DNA from: Symbiodinium sp. CCMP2592
Taxonomy: Eukaryota; Sar; Dinophyceae; Suessiales; Symbiodiniaceae
Direction: 5' to 3'
Length of the DNA: 64,000 bases
Assembly (NCBI GenBank): GCA_905221615.1
Contig: CAJNDT010005880.1
Span: forward strand, 1,440,001 to 1,504,000
The translations under genes were made by a program, and so were the position numbers. Within the stretch, counting starts at the first letter, position 1. Every line of letters starts with the position of its first letter. This document shows positions 32,881-43,311 of this stretch, piece by piece. Below the pieces are notes generated by a model. The model made no database searches. It was not told the origin of the DNA and was given only the letters and a program-made list of their open reading frames with translations.

Positions 32881-34290
32881 GTAATGATGTTCGGGATGAC
32901 TGGAGCCGGCAAGAGTGCTCTCGGGAACCTCATTGCTGGATCACAAATATTTGATTCAGGTGCGGCGGGGAAAGCGGGGCTTGCCTGTGGTTGTCTGCAC
33001 GTGCAGTGCCTCTTTCAGGTGACGACACCTCAAGTGTGACCTGCCTAAACTTAAGCGAAGCTGTATCGGACGGAGAGCCTCTCCCTACATGTTGAAAACG
33101 AATCCGCAAACTGAGATCACGAACCTGGATTCCATCATGAAGCAGCCTGACAGCAAGTTCGACACCCTTCGCTTGCTTGCAAGGTTTCAGGAAAGCTTGA
33201 GTTACATCAACCCCAGGCCCCGAACCTGGGCCTACGACACTATGAGCTGCTGGATGCCGACTGAGGTACGAAGCCGAGGACGACTCCTTGGTCGTCCTTG
33301 ACACCATCGGCTTGGGAGACACGGAGATCGACCAAGACAAGGTCATTCCGGCTTCTTGAGGTGTCAATGAGGATTCCAGGTTTGCAAAAACGTCCGTAAG
33401 CTCGTAGACAGCACCCGATAGTTCTACGATGTTCCATGCTTGTGCGGGAAGCACAGGTGGTTGCCAGCATCAGGGACGTGGCGCTCTCTGCGCTGCAGCC
33501 TGGCAGCCGTCCGGGCGAGCTGAAAACACTTCTTGCACTGAGATTCCTGAGGTCGATCAGGATAAGCCGCTGTTAGGGAACTCGGGTGGACGAACATCTA
33601 GAATTCCGCCTTTGGAATGCTAGTCACTGCTAGTCCGTGGGATTTGGAGAGAGTTAGAAGACTGGGATGTGGTGTCATGGCACTGCGGAAGATTGCGACG
33701 ATTCTGTCTAGTCGTCTTTTGCAAGGCACGGAGTGGACTGTCTGCTGTACGTCATGCGCAATGCCCGCATCACGGATGATGCGATCGATGCCTGGCTCAT
33801 TATCAAGACTGCCGCTGTAATACTGCTGACAGGACGATGCGCAGCTAATTGTGATACTGCCATGCTTGTTCTGGTGCTTCGTAGGTCGTAGGTTCCCACA
33901 CTGCCAATGTCGGCTCACTGCGAAATTTTTCGTCTTTGGTTGCGTGCAACGGAGCCACTGTGAGGCGAGGCTTATCTACGTTACAGAGTATCTTTGGGGC
34001 GATGCTGCTTGGCAGCGTCATTAGATTGATTTCTTCGCTACTTCGACGGGCGCTCGACCTGGCATTCAGTCGTGTTTACTGGCACAGTAGTTGTTTATGG
34101 TATGAAACTGGCATGGTCGTGCAAACCCATGGCTTACAGAAGATGCTTGAAATCAGTGTCGGGCAAAATCAAGACGATTGGGTGAGGTCGTTGTAGACGC
34201 GGGCATTGATTGGACTTTCCTCAGAAAGTTGTATGTACAGCATGGCAAAACCGCTGCGGTCTGCATCGCGGCTGACAGGTGAAGGGCCCG
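32881..34290 (+). CDS. AIG1/GIMAP-like GTPase (multi-exon, ends approximate)
   Basis: AIG1-type proteins are septin-related GTPases that bind GTP and often associate with membranes; in plants and animals they act in immunity and cell survival. Exon 32881-32959 holds the P-loop (FGMTGAGKSALGNLIAGS, the G1 motif GxxxxGKS). Intron 32960-33018 (GT) leads to exon 33019-33076 (GDDTSSVT, then LNLSEAV), which supplies the conserved S-V-T of switch I. Intron 33077-33265 (GC) leads to 33266-33355, with the G3 motif in LVVLDTIGLGDTEIDQDKV. Later exons: 33455-33505 (VVASIRDVALSALQPG), 33745-33812 (LLYVMRNARITDDAIDAWLI), 33970-33990 (LIYVT), 34145-34190 and 34205-34278 (IDWTFLRKLYVQHGKTA). The order P-loop, S-V-T, DxxG, then a hydrophobic L-L-x-V strand is that of the AIG1 family. 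A G4 motif is not clearly seen, probably lying at an exon join. The gene start is unresolved. Confidence 0.75.
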
Positions 34291-34309
34291 TATGGGAGAG
34301 AGAGAAACT

Positions 34310-34310
<1 letters not shown>

Positions 34311-34349
<39 letters not shown>
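34311..34349. repeat. (GA)n microsatellite
   Basis: A GA dinucleotide run of about 19 units lies just after the last recognised AIG1-like exon. Confidence 0.95.
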
Positions 34350-34351
<2 letters not shown>

Positions 34352-34642
34352 AGTTTTAGGCGGGAGAGGAGAGGGCGCGCCGGTGCGGACTCGCGCGGGG
34401 GGATGCGTTGCTCCTTGGTGCTCCTTGCTCCTCTTGACAGCTTGGAAGAAGAGGGCAACTGCGCCATCTCAACAAGATCTAGATTCAAAAGTTCTTGGAT
34501 GTGTACAGACTCACAGGACAGCCTCCTGAACCTGTACATTGTCGTCACCTGCGCCAGCAAGTATGCTCGAAGTCGCGAGGATGCAGAGCCTCGGCTGCAA
34601 ATAAGCTTGACATGTGGGAAACCTTTTCAGTAACAGCGCGGG

Positions 34643-34690
34643 ATTGGTAGTAGCACGATTGGTAGTAATAACGGAATTGGTAGTAACAGA
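34643..34690. repeat. Short tandem repeat, ATTGGTAGTAR units
   Basis: Three imperfect copies of an ATTGGTAGTA unit, about 15-19 bases apart, lie in the interval after the AIG1-like gene. The rest of 34350-35300 holds nothing I recognise. Confidence 0.7.
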
Positions 34691-35300
34691 GCGTGTTGGC
34701 ATATCTTCGGAGAGACTGGCTGTCAGTCACGGTTCTGACAGTTGCTCGCCTGTACGTGTTGCCGAATTCTGCCAAAAAGTGGCTCGAGTGGCTATGACGG
34801 ATGTTGCAGCGCGTGGCGCTCTTACGGTCCGGGGGCATACGCTTAGTCACTCCCCTCCGCCGTGTTTCCGTCAGCAGCTCGCCAGAGCCTGAACCTGCGG
34901 CTGCCGGGGTCTTTCTGACTCGCTTACACAGCAGCCAAGTCCCATAGCTTCTTCATGTGAGTGCCAGGTGGCTGCAGGTAATGGCATTTTGCCAGAAAAG
35001 CCAGAAGAGGCCTGTGCTGCTGAGCCAAAGGATGCAACAGGGTTATTTTTTCTCCGGGAGGGCCTCATGCAGGCTTCCGTGGTTTAGGGACGCTTCAGCC
35101 CAAGCCCACAACAACGACATACAACGACCATCGCGAGGAACTAGATGCTTTTGGTGTTCTGGCTCTGATGTTTCAAGCTGTTGCCTTTCGAGGCCGAAGC
35201 TCCAGACACCGCAGTCATCCGTGTTTGCTTGACCGACGACGAGGCCCGCAGCCAGGCTGGTTGGACTCGAAGCCGACACTTGTAGGACCGATAGGAGTGC

Positions 35301-35505
35301 GTTCGTGCAGAGATTTTGCGGTGGCCAGTGGTTGTCGGCTCCGGGGTTTTAAGCCGTCCAGCAGACATGAACTCATGTAGGGTAGCTTGAGTGGAAGCAT
35401 AAAGGAAAGCGGTTTGTGCAGGGATCTTGCGGCGGCCAATGGTTGCCGGCTATAGGGTCGCAAGCCCTCAAGCAGTCATGAACTCAAGCTGGTGATACGA
35501 AGGAA
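35301..35505. repeat. Imperfect tandem duplication, unit about 110 bp
   Basis: Two diverged copies start near 35304 and 35412. Both contain TGCAGRGATYTTGCGG, then GGCCARTGGTTGYCGGCT, and later CATGAACTCA. They lie immediately upstream of the gene at 35583, so they are either upstream control DNA or an intergenic duplication. Confidence 0.65.
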
Positions 35506-35582
35506 AGTAGACCTTCAATGATGTTATGTTGTTAAGGTTAAGAAGGCAGCCCCACATGCTTCACTCGGCTTTTTGACTTGTC

Positions 35583-36340
35583 ATGGCCGAACCCGCGCCT
35601 GCCGAAGAGGATGCACCGAAGCAGCGAAAGACGCACAAACCGCATGGAAACCCGTTGCGGTTCCAGGTCGATGTGCCTCTCTCCAAGAGGGCCGGCTTGC
35701 AGGATGACATTCTGGATGCAACTTTCAAGACTAGCCTTGCCTCGCCGAAGTGTCCCGTTCTGAATGGGAAGCGTTTGTGTCCCAGCACTCGGACGGCACA
35801 GGGCTCCTCCAGATTGTGCACACGTTGCCCTCCGGCAGCTTCGTTGGCTTTTTTCCTGTCGAGCCTGCAGCCACCGAGCACTAATCTTGAAACCTGACTT
35901 TGCCTGGATTTCAGGAACCTAGAAGTATGATGCGAAGTATGATGGCGTCGCCGATCCCCAACCTCGCCATCGAGGCCTGCCATGTAAGGTTGACCCTAGC
36001 TACTACACCCTTCCCTTGCATGCCTTTTATCTGAAGTCCGACCCAGGTCCGCGTGCATTTTGCGCGTGAGGGCGCCGAGACGCTCACCGTGGTAGTGAAG
36101 CGCAGCTTGGCGTCGTGGAGGGTGCGGACGCGAGTGGCCAATCGGATGGGCGAAAGCTTGCATTTGTGGTGTGGATCGGTTGGAGATGGACCCGGAAACC
36201 CTTGTTGTAGAGGCTAGTGTCTCGTGGGTTCGTTTCCCTGTACATATCAGGCGCCCATCCTGGAAGCGGTCAGAGAGGGTGACACCGTGCAGGCTGCGGC
36301 TTCTGCTTCCGTTATCATCAACGGGATTCTTTTTGCTTGA
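35583..36340 (+). CDS. Small unrecognised multi-exon gene
   Basis: The start at 35583 gives a plausible N-terminus (MAEPAPAEEDAPKQRKTHKP) followed by FQVDVPLSKRAGLQDDIL. A different frame then continues at about 35738-35884 (VSQHSDGTGLLQIVHTLPSG, then SFVGFFPVEPA), so there is an intron or frameshift near 35727. Further pieces: about 35940-35982, joined by a GT donor and AG acceptor to 36046-36110 (VRVHFAREGAETLTVVVKR), and 36258-36340 (VREGDTVQAAASASVIING, stop at the end). The basic-hydrophobic strand TLTVVVKR and the GDTV segment recall the edges of PDZ-type domains, but not enough to assign one. It lies on the same strand as its neighbours. Confidence 0.45.
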
Positions 36341-36470
36341 GATTACAACCACGATGTTGAAAGGAGCTGGCAAGCCGCATGCGGTTCTCCTCCTTACATC
36401 CAAGCCGTGTGCTTCTGATCCTAAGTGTGTGCCTCAGCGATGCCCGGGCGAACGTGCAGGTCGAATTGAG

Positions 36471-37225
36471 TTTCGGCAAATGTACTTTTGCCGTGTCATG
36501 TCGATTGGACTTTCCCCCCCTGGCCCCAGCAAGGCAGGTGTGGTGCAGAAGATTACGCCGGTGAAAACTGTCGTGTTGTACTTCCAGTTGCATCAACGAT
36601 TCATGTTGCAAGCTGACTGGCAGGAGGCTCGCAAGAATCCTCAGCGGTTCTGCCACGGTTGGTTGGAGAAACGCCACGCTCGCATCAATGATTCTTGGGG
36701 CTGGCAATGTGAGGCTTTGAAAGAAGGGCCATGGCATAAGATTCACGGTTGCATCAAGGTGCCCGAGAGCAGCGCCATTTCCATACTGAGCCTGAGTGGG
36801 CAGTCTGGGATCTTCTTGAATCATTCGCGATCCATGTCCGCCCCGCGTTGGCGAGTTGATTGGGCGAAGCAGCTTGCAAATGAGTCTGCTGCTGCGTACC
36901 TCGCTAGGGTTAGCACGGCGGGAGCGGATTATGGTCTTGTTGCGGGACGCACGCAACTCGGTAATCCAACAAGCGAGCTGCTGATGAGTTTCTCAGCCGT
37001 GTGTGGTTGCTTCCTGATGTGCCATCGTCACTATCGCCGGATCAAGTGCAGGAGTTGCTTCAGCAGAATTTTGCTGACGTTGAGCTTATACGGCAGCGCC
37101 GACGCCGTGCCTGTCATGAGTATTTGTTTCGAGGTAAGACCACTTCGGAGCATGACATGCTTGCTATTCCCTTCTCTGTCGAGGGCGAAGATCAGATCCA
37201 AACGCTGTGGGCTCCTGCGCCCTGA
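36471..37225 (+). mobile_element. Decayed dinoflagellate retroelement ORF fragment
   Basis: The segment reads as the N-terminal ORF region I associate with abundant dinoflagellate retroelements: 36560-36770 (WLEKRHARINDSWGW, then GPWHKIHGCIKVPES), 36780-36960 (SGQSGIFLNHSR, WAKQLANESAAAYLARVS, ADYGLVAGRTQLG) and, in another frame after 37000, VWLLPDVPSSLSPDQVQELL, then FADVELIRQRRRR, YLFRGKTTSEHD and IQTLWAPAP. The frame change near 36980, and the lack of reverse transcriptase or endonuclease in the following kilobases, show a truncated, inactive copy. No terminal repeats or target-site duplications are visible. The assignment rests on remembered family patterns and should be tested by search. 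Confidence 0.5.
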
Positions 37226-37430
37226 GAGCTCTGCCTTTCAAGGTTACGATAGACCCGCCGCTGGTACACTCCCCCAGCGAAGGGAATGATGCGGATGAGC
37301 GGCCGTAGGAAAGATTTGATTTTGTTCAGCTGCATCATGGCTTTGGGCAGCAGCCGTGGTGCCTACAAAGGATAATCAGCAGCAATTAGCATCCTTATCC
37401 TAAGGGCCCAGAATCAGGGACCCTAGTATC

Positions 37431-37570
37431 CTGGACCCTAAACCCTAAACCCCTTAAGGCCTCAACACAAGTATCCTAGTCCTAGACCCTAAACCACAAA
37501 CCCCCCAAACCCTTAACAAAAGTATGAAAGACCCTAAACCCTAAACCCCCTAAGCCCTTAGCAAGAAACA
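37431..37570. repeat. Interstitial telomere-like repeats (CCCTAAA)n, degenerate
   Basis: Several blocks of CCCTAAACCCTAAACCCC occur near 37436, 37488 and 37532, separated by short diverged sequence containing repeated AAGTATCCTAG and AAAAGTATGAAAG. Another AAACCCTAAAC occurs near 37930. CCCTAAA is the complement of TTTAGGG, the telomere unit of plants and reported for dinoflagellates. Orientation is constant (C-rich on +). It lies about 200 bases after a retroelement remnant. Confidence 0.8.
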
Positions 37571-38318
37571 GCCCATGAAGCCAAAATCCCTGCCGGCCGG
37601 TTGCTCCTGTTAACCTGCCTTCTGTACATCTAGGAGTAGAGCTTCAATGCCCACCGATGTAATTGCATTTACATTCAGTTGAGCGGGTTGACTGATGGAG
37701 CCGAGCACACGTCAACCTTGCCCGCGGGCTTCCTGCGAAGAAAATCTTTTCAGACTGACTTTGCCCTCTGAAAGCCAGTGTGCCTTTCGGCTGTATTGTG
37801 TCATACGAAGGGCTTTCTCCAAGGCAGAGGCTAGCATTCGTCCTAATTATCAGAAATTTCCGACACAGTGGTATCACAAACTGAGCCTTGACATCCGCTA
37901 AAAACCACATAAACCGCAAACCCGAAAACCCAAACCCTAAACTTCCTACATGGAGTTTGGGGACTAAAGATCGTGAAAAAAGGAAATCACAAAGCGTCTG
38001 CTTGTAGCCTTCGTTTTCTTTTCCCCCTTGGCACGGCAGCTTGGAGCGTCATGATCCTTCTGCCGTGGTGCGTTCAAATCTCACATTCGAGCTTTCGGCA
38101 GGGCAGTCTAAAGGTATCGAGTCGGAGAGACTCCTGACGGGATGCATGCCAGGTAAGGTCTTGAAGCAGATTTTTGGAAAAGGTGTCGCATGCGGCTTTC
38201 GAGATTTCACACGGCGGAAGAAATCCCGTGCACTACCCAATGCCCAGATGTCTGCTGCAAGATCAGAGTCTTGTCGCAGTATATATGCTTTGCTTGGCGA
38301 GACATTTGAGGATAGCAT

Positions 38319-38384
38319 GAGAGAGCGAAAGGAGGGAGAGAGAGCAAGACAGAGAGCACGCAAAGAGAGAGAGAGAGAGAGAGT
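38319..38384. repeat. GA-rich microsatellite
   Basis: Interrupted GAGA tract on +, reading as Arg/Glu in one frame and Ser/Leu on the opposite strand. No gene is inferred. Confidence 0.85.
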
Positions 38385-38518
38385 CCTCTGCACCATAACC
38401 CTGGCGAAAGAAAGTGACGGCAAGGCACGCCAAAACCAGTTTCACACCGAACACGAACCAAGGCGATGCGCTCGCGCGCAGGGGTTGTAGGGTCCGTCCC
38501 TGCGCCCCACACGCCCTG

Positions 38519-38558
38519 CAAGCAAGCAAGCATGCATGCAAGCAAGCAAGCAAGCAAG
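38519..38558. repeat. (GCAA)n tetranucleotide repeat
   Basis: About ten GCAA units interrupted once by GCATGCATGC. A further GCAAGCAAGC lies near 38601. Confidence 0.9.
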
Positions 38559-38644
38559 AGAGAGTGATTGTGCTGTGGGAGGGTCCCCCCTCAAGCCTTG
38601 CAGCAAGCAAGCGAGAGTGAGAGTCTGGAAAGCAAGGCCGCTCG

Positions 38645-40070
38645 ATGCGAAGTGGTAGACCCAAATGGTTGTTTGTCGTGTTGCTGCACATTTCAAGGTG
38701 TCAAGCCCGCGTAATTGGATTTGCGGAGTCCTCCCCAAAGTTGCTCGGGAAAGCCTCGTATCTTTCGAAGGATGAGTGGATCCAGCGGCAAGTGGAGATT
38801 AACTGGCGCTTCAAGCACATCTACTCCATCGTTGGGAACAATCCGAGCAGGCCCAAGCCCAAGCCAGACAGGCAACTTCCAAAAGCAATTCGGGCTCAGG
38901 CTACTGTGCTGTCTGCAGTCAGTTTTGGGGAGGTTCATTTTCGTGGACAACCCGGACCCAGAGTCGCAGGAGCCCAACCTGGAAGATAGCCTCTTGGCCA
39001 GAAGTTTGTACACCAACCTTGCGGATTTCGCCACCCACTCCGTGCTCAAGGACGGGCGAACAGCCGGGAGACTCTGTACAAGCTGTTCTGTTTCTGGGCT
39101 GCATCTGTGTGGGCAGCGCTCGGAATAGAGCTCCAGAAGATGGGCCACTTGAATCCTGCCCAGGTACCCACCCACGCGATGCCGTGCCACCCTTCACCCA
39201 AGAGATGATGAAGAAGGCGTTTAGGGTCCTTTCGTGGTGGAGCGGCGGTCTCGCTCGTCCGCCTACCCGGAAGGTGCAGGAGATGACCAAGAAAGAGCTG
39301 GAGGAGCTCAAACAGAAGGACGCGGTTGTGGCCCGGGGAGCTCTCCTGGCGTGCCAGCGCCGTTGTACATGTCCCCATCTACAGGAGGAAGAAGTCCAGA
39401 GATTGGAGACTGCCGTCAAGGCCAAGGCCAAAGGCAGTGCCAAGAAAACCTCGGTGACGGGTGTAGTGAGGGCCTCAGCCCTTCTCTTCGGCACCGCCCC
39501 AGCAACTAAGCCTGTCGGGTTCGGCTGACTGCATGCTGCTGTCTGAAGGTTCCAGCTGCAGCGGACAAGAAGCCGGGGCAAGAGACACTGGGACTGAATG
39601 GGGAAGCCTTGGCACATCCCCCGTTTTCCAACCAATGCTTCTCGCCGCGCTTCGAGCTCAGGCTTTCGGCTTCCGCCAACCTGCTGCAAGCAAAGGAGGC
39701 CCGCGGCCTGGACTTCCGGCCGATCACGCGAAGTTTACACTTGTGTCCAGCAGGATATGAAGAAGGCCAAGCTTGCCATGCAGCTTCGCCTGAACCAGGC
39801 CAGAGACAAAAAGAGCATTTCGGAAACTGTCTCAGGAGGCGCTTCTCTGGGCAAAAGGTGCCCACAAGCGGAAACCCAGCCAAGGTAAAAATCCCTGCAG
39901 CTTTGGTCATGCGTCGCTTCTGCGCAAGTATTTTGGCGTCGGGGTTACGCCCAGCAAGCCTGCGAGCTCTCGAGGGCCACTTCCCGAGTGCAGGTCAAGG
40001 CCAACAAGGACTTCCAGGATGCTGCCCAGCAGCACGCTGATCGGGCCACCAACAGGCCAGTGGTTTCAGT
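38645..40070 (+). CDS. Unrecognised charged, helix-rich protein (exon set)
   Basis: Several stretches on + read as real protein but match no family I know: 38720-38870 (LGKASYLSKDEWIQRQVEIN, then RFKHIYSIVG), 38931-39055 (FIFVDNPDPESQEPNLEDSL, then LADFATHSVLKDG), 39062-39160 (ETLYKLFCFWAASVWAALGI, then ELQKMGHLNPAQ), 39270-39460 (VQEMTKKELEELKQKDAVVA, then an Ala/Lys-rich run), 39548-39740 (ADKKPGQETLGLNGEAL, then FELRLSASANLLQAKEARGL), 39760-39830 (MKKAKLAMQLRLNQARDKK) and 39988-40045 (VKANKDFQDAAQQHADRAT). High Lys/Glu/Gln content suggests coiled-coil or RNA-binding helices. The frame changes between stretches fit the short introns seen elsewhere in the window. Confidence 0.45.
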
Positions 40071-41700
40071 AGTGGTTTCTGCGACATCAGCTCGCGTGCC
40101 TGGCGAGCATTACAGTGGCTGTAGCACTGTAGAGCTGAGGTTCACGGAGTTTGTTGTGATGTGGGCGTCTGCCGAACTCTGCCCACTCCTTCAGTTTGCA
40201 ACAAGTAGCTTATCGCCTGCCGCTCACCCTTTGTTGGCTTACACACTAGTGGCTGACTTCTTCAGGGCGATACATCGTCGTGTTGATTCAGTTCTGGATG
40301 CGCCCACTTGGACTTTGTTGGTCTGCAGCAGGTTCTTGAACGACTACAAGTCAGCAGACAATGCCAACACAGACAGGGGCAAAGCTGCCACGAGGCCTCT
40401 GAGAATCTCGAGATGCATATGAGAGCTGGCACGCTTGAGTCGTTGGGTTGCGTGCCAGCTCTATCTCTGTGAACATGAACTTGCAAAAGATGGTTGCTGC
40501 AAGCTTTTTGTCCCTGGTCCCTGACAGGATGTTGACGTCGCTCACCAAGTGCCACGGCAGATTCATTCAGCACAATAATCAGTGTAAAACAATATCTGTC
40601 AGCATTGCTTTCGACGAGGAGCAGTGACGTTGCTTCTTGCTTGTGCTGCAACTGTCGGTGCTGATTGATGGGCCAGCTGCCCTTCTCTGCCCTCGTTCCT
40701 CCGTCTCCAGCTTCGCCGTTTGGATGCACGAACGTCACGAATCTCAGGAAGCTCTCGCTCAACACAGCCTCGGCGGCGAAAGCAGCCAGCACAGCTAACG
40801 CCAAATCTGCTCCTGCAGGGCCCTCGGCCCTCTCATGTGCGCCCGCCATAGTACACGAGCCTTTTGTTGGGGCTTGTGAGCTCTGGGCCGATCTGCAGGC
40901 TGTTCCTCTCGAGCAACAGCTGCAGACCATTTTGAAGAAGGCCTGTCGCCTGAGTCTGATCTTCAGCTTTTGTCTTGTGTTGCCGGAAAGGTCAAGAAAT
41001 CGAACAAGGAGACTCCTGCGGCCTTGTTTCGCAACCTGGGTGGCTGGAATGGGCCTGGCGCCATCTCCCCACTTGTGCTTCGAGCTGCACAGATCTTCAG
41101 GGACGGAAAGGGACAGAGACAGACTTGTTGGATTGGCTGTGCAGCCGGTCACCGAAGACCGAAAAACTCGTGAGATAACGTGTGCAAAGGAGCGCCTGAT
41201 GTGCAGGTCCAACAGCGGCTATAGACTCAGGCAGTCAAGAGGAATCAGGATAGAGCAGGGACAAGCGCAGACGTGCCGAGACAAAGACCTCCAACGAGAT
41301 CGGAGGCATTCAGCTAAGCCTTCCCGTGGCTGGAGGGGATGGCTTTGGCCTGCGCTTGGAGAAAGTTGTTGTTGGGAAGCACGGAGCATAACAGGACCAG
41401 AAGCATGAACGCCGGACGAAGCCATATCGAGAAGCCCAGTCGTTTACCCCTGCTTGGCCTAAAATCACCCCTGCAGAGCACACGCAGAGCAGTGAGGGCC
41501 CGAAAGTGAACGAAGATGTGTTGTGTTTCGATCGCCACAGGAATATGGTGCGGACAAGACGCAGAATTTACTTTGACTCGAGGAGGAGCGACCACCCCAC
41601 CAAACAACCGACCCCACCACAACAAAGGCTTCAAGAACATGGCAACAGAAGGCAACGAATGGCAATTGCATTTTGGAAGCTGCAAAGGAGCCGTTCACCG
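40071..41700. other. No recognised gene
   Basis: Long open frames exist on both strands (plus 40665-41408, minus 40262-41212), but neither shows a family motif, and they overlap each other almost entirely, so at most one could be coding. The 3' end of the 38.6-40.0 kb gene and the 5' exons of the EF-hand gene may lie here. Confidence 0.4.
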
Positions 41701-41748
41701 GGAGCCGTCGGGACACTGTATCTTGTTGTCACGTGCTTGCCAGCTCAG

Positions 41749-42060
41749 GTTTTCACAAACTTTCTGCTGACACATGTCCCCGATGTCACACAGACGCAGA
41801 TCGGAGCTCTGTGGTGGAGAGCCGATACCAACGGTGACGGGCAGGACGGGAAAGTTACGTTGCAATCCGAATGCCTTGCAATGTGTGTGTGTGTGTACAT
41901 ATCTATATGTATATATATATATATGTATACACACATACATTTATACCTGTGTGTATGCCATTCTGCCTCCGAGAGTGTCTGTGGATGCAGGTGGATCTGC
42001 AGGAATTCAAAGACTTCTTCTCCAAGTTTGTAGAGGCTGGTCGGCCGTCCGTGCTACATG
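41749..42060 (+). CDS. EF-hand calcium-binding protein (two exons seen)
   Basis: Exon 41749-41844 reads VFTNFLLTHVPDVTQTQIGA, then LWWRADTNGDGQ. An intron at 41845-41990 begins GA and ends AG; joining to 41991 gives VDLQEFKDFFSKFVEAG. The join creates a canonical 12-residue EF-hand loop, DTNGDGQVDLQE, with Asp at 1, Asn at 3, Asp at 5, Gly at 6, Val at 8 and Glu at 12, followed by the expected hydrophobic helix. Without splicing, the loop would have a misplaced insertion, so the intron call is well supported. The protein should bind calcium. The rest of the gene (upstream near 41515-41740 and downstream of 42055) is not resolved, so whether it is a calmodulin-like, kinase-linked or other EF-hand protein is unknown. 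Confidence 0.75.
41881..41945. repeat. (TG)n/(TA)n microsatellite inside the EF-hand intron
   Basis: TG units pass into TATA and CACA units, forming an alternating purine-pyrimidine stretch within the 146-nt intron between the two halves of the EF-hand loop. Confidence 0.9.
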
Positions 42061-42184
42061 TGAACCAGATCTTTCCGAGCGTTTTTCAAGGCGGCGTGAT
42101 GCGGCCCTGGTCAAGAAAAGGCCTCAATGGAGGCGTGATGCCACAGGCATGGGCTTCTTTTTTGCCGTCCGAATAAGTTTGCCT

Positions 42185-42242
42185 CATATAGTACAGTATA
42201 ATATCTTACAGTAAAGCATAGTATAGTACAATATAGTATATC
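42185..42242. repeat. AT-rich TAGTA/TATAGTA repeat
   Basis: Irregular ATAGTACAGTATAATAT-like units, similar in character to the tract at 57450-57570. It lies after the EF-hand exons. Confidence 0.7.
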
Positions 42243-43310
42243 TGTTCAAGAAGCTCCTGTTCGCTGTCCTCCACCGTTGCGATGTGCGGACGGAACTCTG
42301 GTCGCGTTCTGGCTCAAGCAGCGAGAAGTGACAGGTTTTATTAGGTGCTCCTGAGAGAGGACCTCAGAAATGACAGTGAAATCGCACGAGCATGTGTCTG
42401 CACTGCCCGTAGAGAAGGCCAGTTGGAGTTTCTTCAGCCGTTGGGATCTTTTATAGATTTTGTGGATGTCCTTATTATGGCAATGCAACTTCTTCAGCGA
42501 TCGCTTGAGCCAGGCGGAAGCTCACGCGATGGAGTCGGGTTCGGAGTCTTTGGAGACGCAGGTGCCCAGTTAGATCTGCAGGTCTCTGCGGTAGCAGAAT
42601 TGCAGCACTCTCTTTCAGGAGTCCCAGGCTTCATGGCGGCGGTGGCTCATGGAAATGATAGTTCTCAACCTGGCCGTGTGCTGAGCATTGTGCGGCTTCA
42701 AAGCGGGGAATGTCCTCCATGTTGCGCCAGCCAGCTCGATCGAGGTCATGATAATGTGGAACACTGACAACTGGGTTCTGCCCGCGGTTTATACGGCCAC
42801 TGGGACGACGATTGCAAAAGCCTCCGGTTCGAAGGGGTAACGGTAAGTCATCAAGAACGCAATGCCGATGCGGGAGGTGGCCAGTTCTTGATCCTCCATT
42901 ACTGTCTCAAGCTGTGCATAGCCGGCTTCAGACAAAAGTTTACGGCGCTTGGCACGGTTCTCCTTCTCGGCGAAACTCAAGAGCTCCTCCCCCTATAGCC
43001 CTATAGCCGACGTTACAGATGTAAACCTCCCAAGAACTCCCGACGTTGTCCTGTTCGTCTCCGGCTCGATTTGCAAGCCAGAACGGAGAAGCCATGTTGA
43101 GGGCTTGTTCTCCGAAGAGAGTCATTCGGGAAGTTGGCCCTGCTTTGTGCAATGCCGTTTCAGTCGAGCTTGAGGTTGGCTGGTTGGGTCACACCAGTTT
43201 GAGCTCAAAGCACAAGAACCGCACCGACACCAGATGTCAGCCAAGGAGATTGCCAGACACTTCAACGCCTCGCCGGGGGACCCCGCGGGAAGTTCATCGC
43301 AGTAGCCCGG
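42243..43310. other. Unassigned; weak coding-like segments on both strands
   Basis: On + near 42700-42830 a frame reads NVLHVAPASSIEVMIMWNTD, then LPAVYTATGTTIAKASG; on minus 42789-42980 a Met-started frame reads MSFAEKENRAKRRKLLSEAG. They overlap, so only one can be coding, and neither has a recognised family. Given that every recognised gene is on +, the plus reading is a little more likely. Confidence 0.25.
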
Positions 43311-43311
43311 T

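Larger units (their letters stand above)
37300..38640. other. Non-coding stretch with telomere-like and simple repeats
   Basis: No coding segment is visible. Contents are the CCCTAAA-rich tract (listed separately), a second small CCCTAAA block near 37930, an intervening unique stretch, a GA-rich tract and a GCAA tract. Confidence 0.6.

Noticed and set aside
40262-41212. 316-aa minus-strand ORF
   Set aside because: No domain or motif, overlapped by an equally long plus ORF, low-complexity Ser/Leu patch, and opposite to the strand of every recognised gene.
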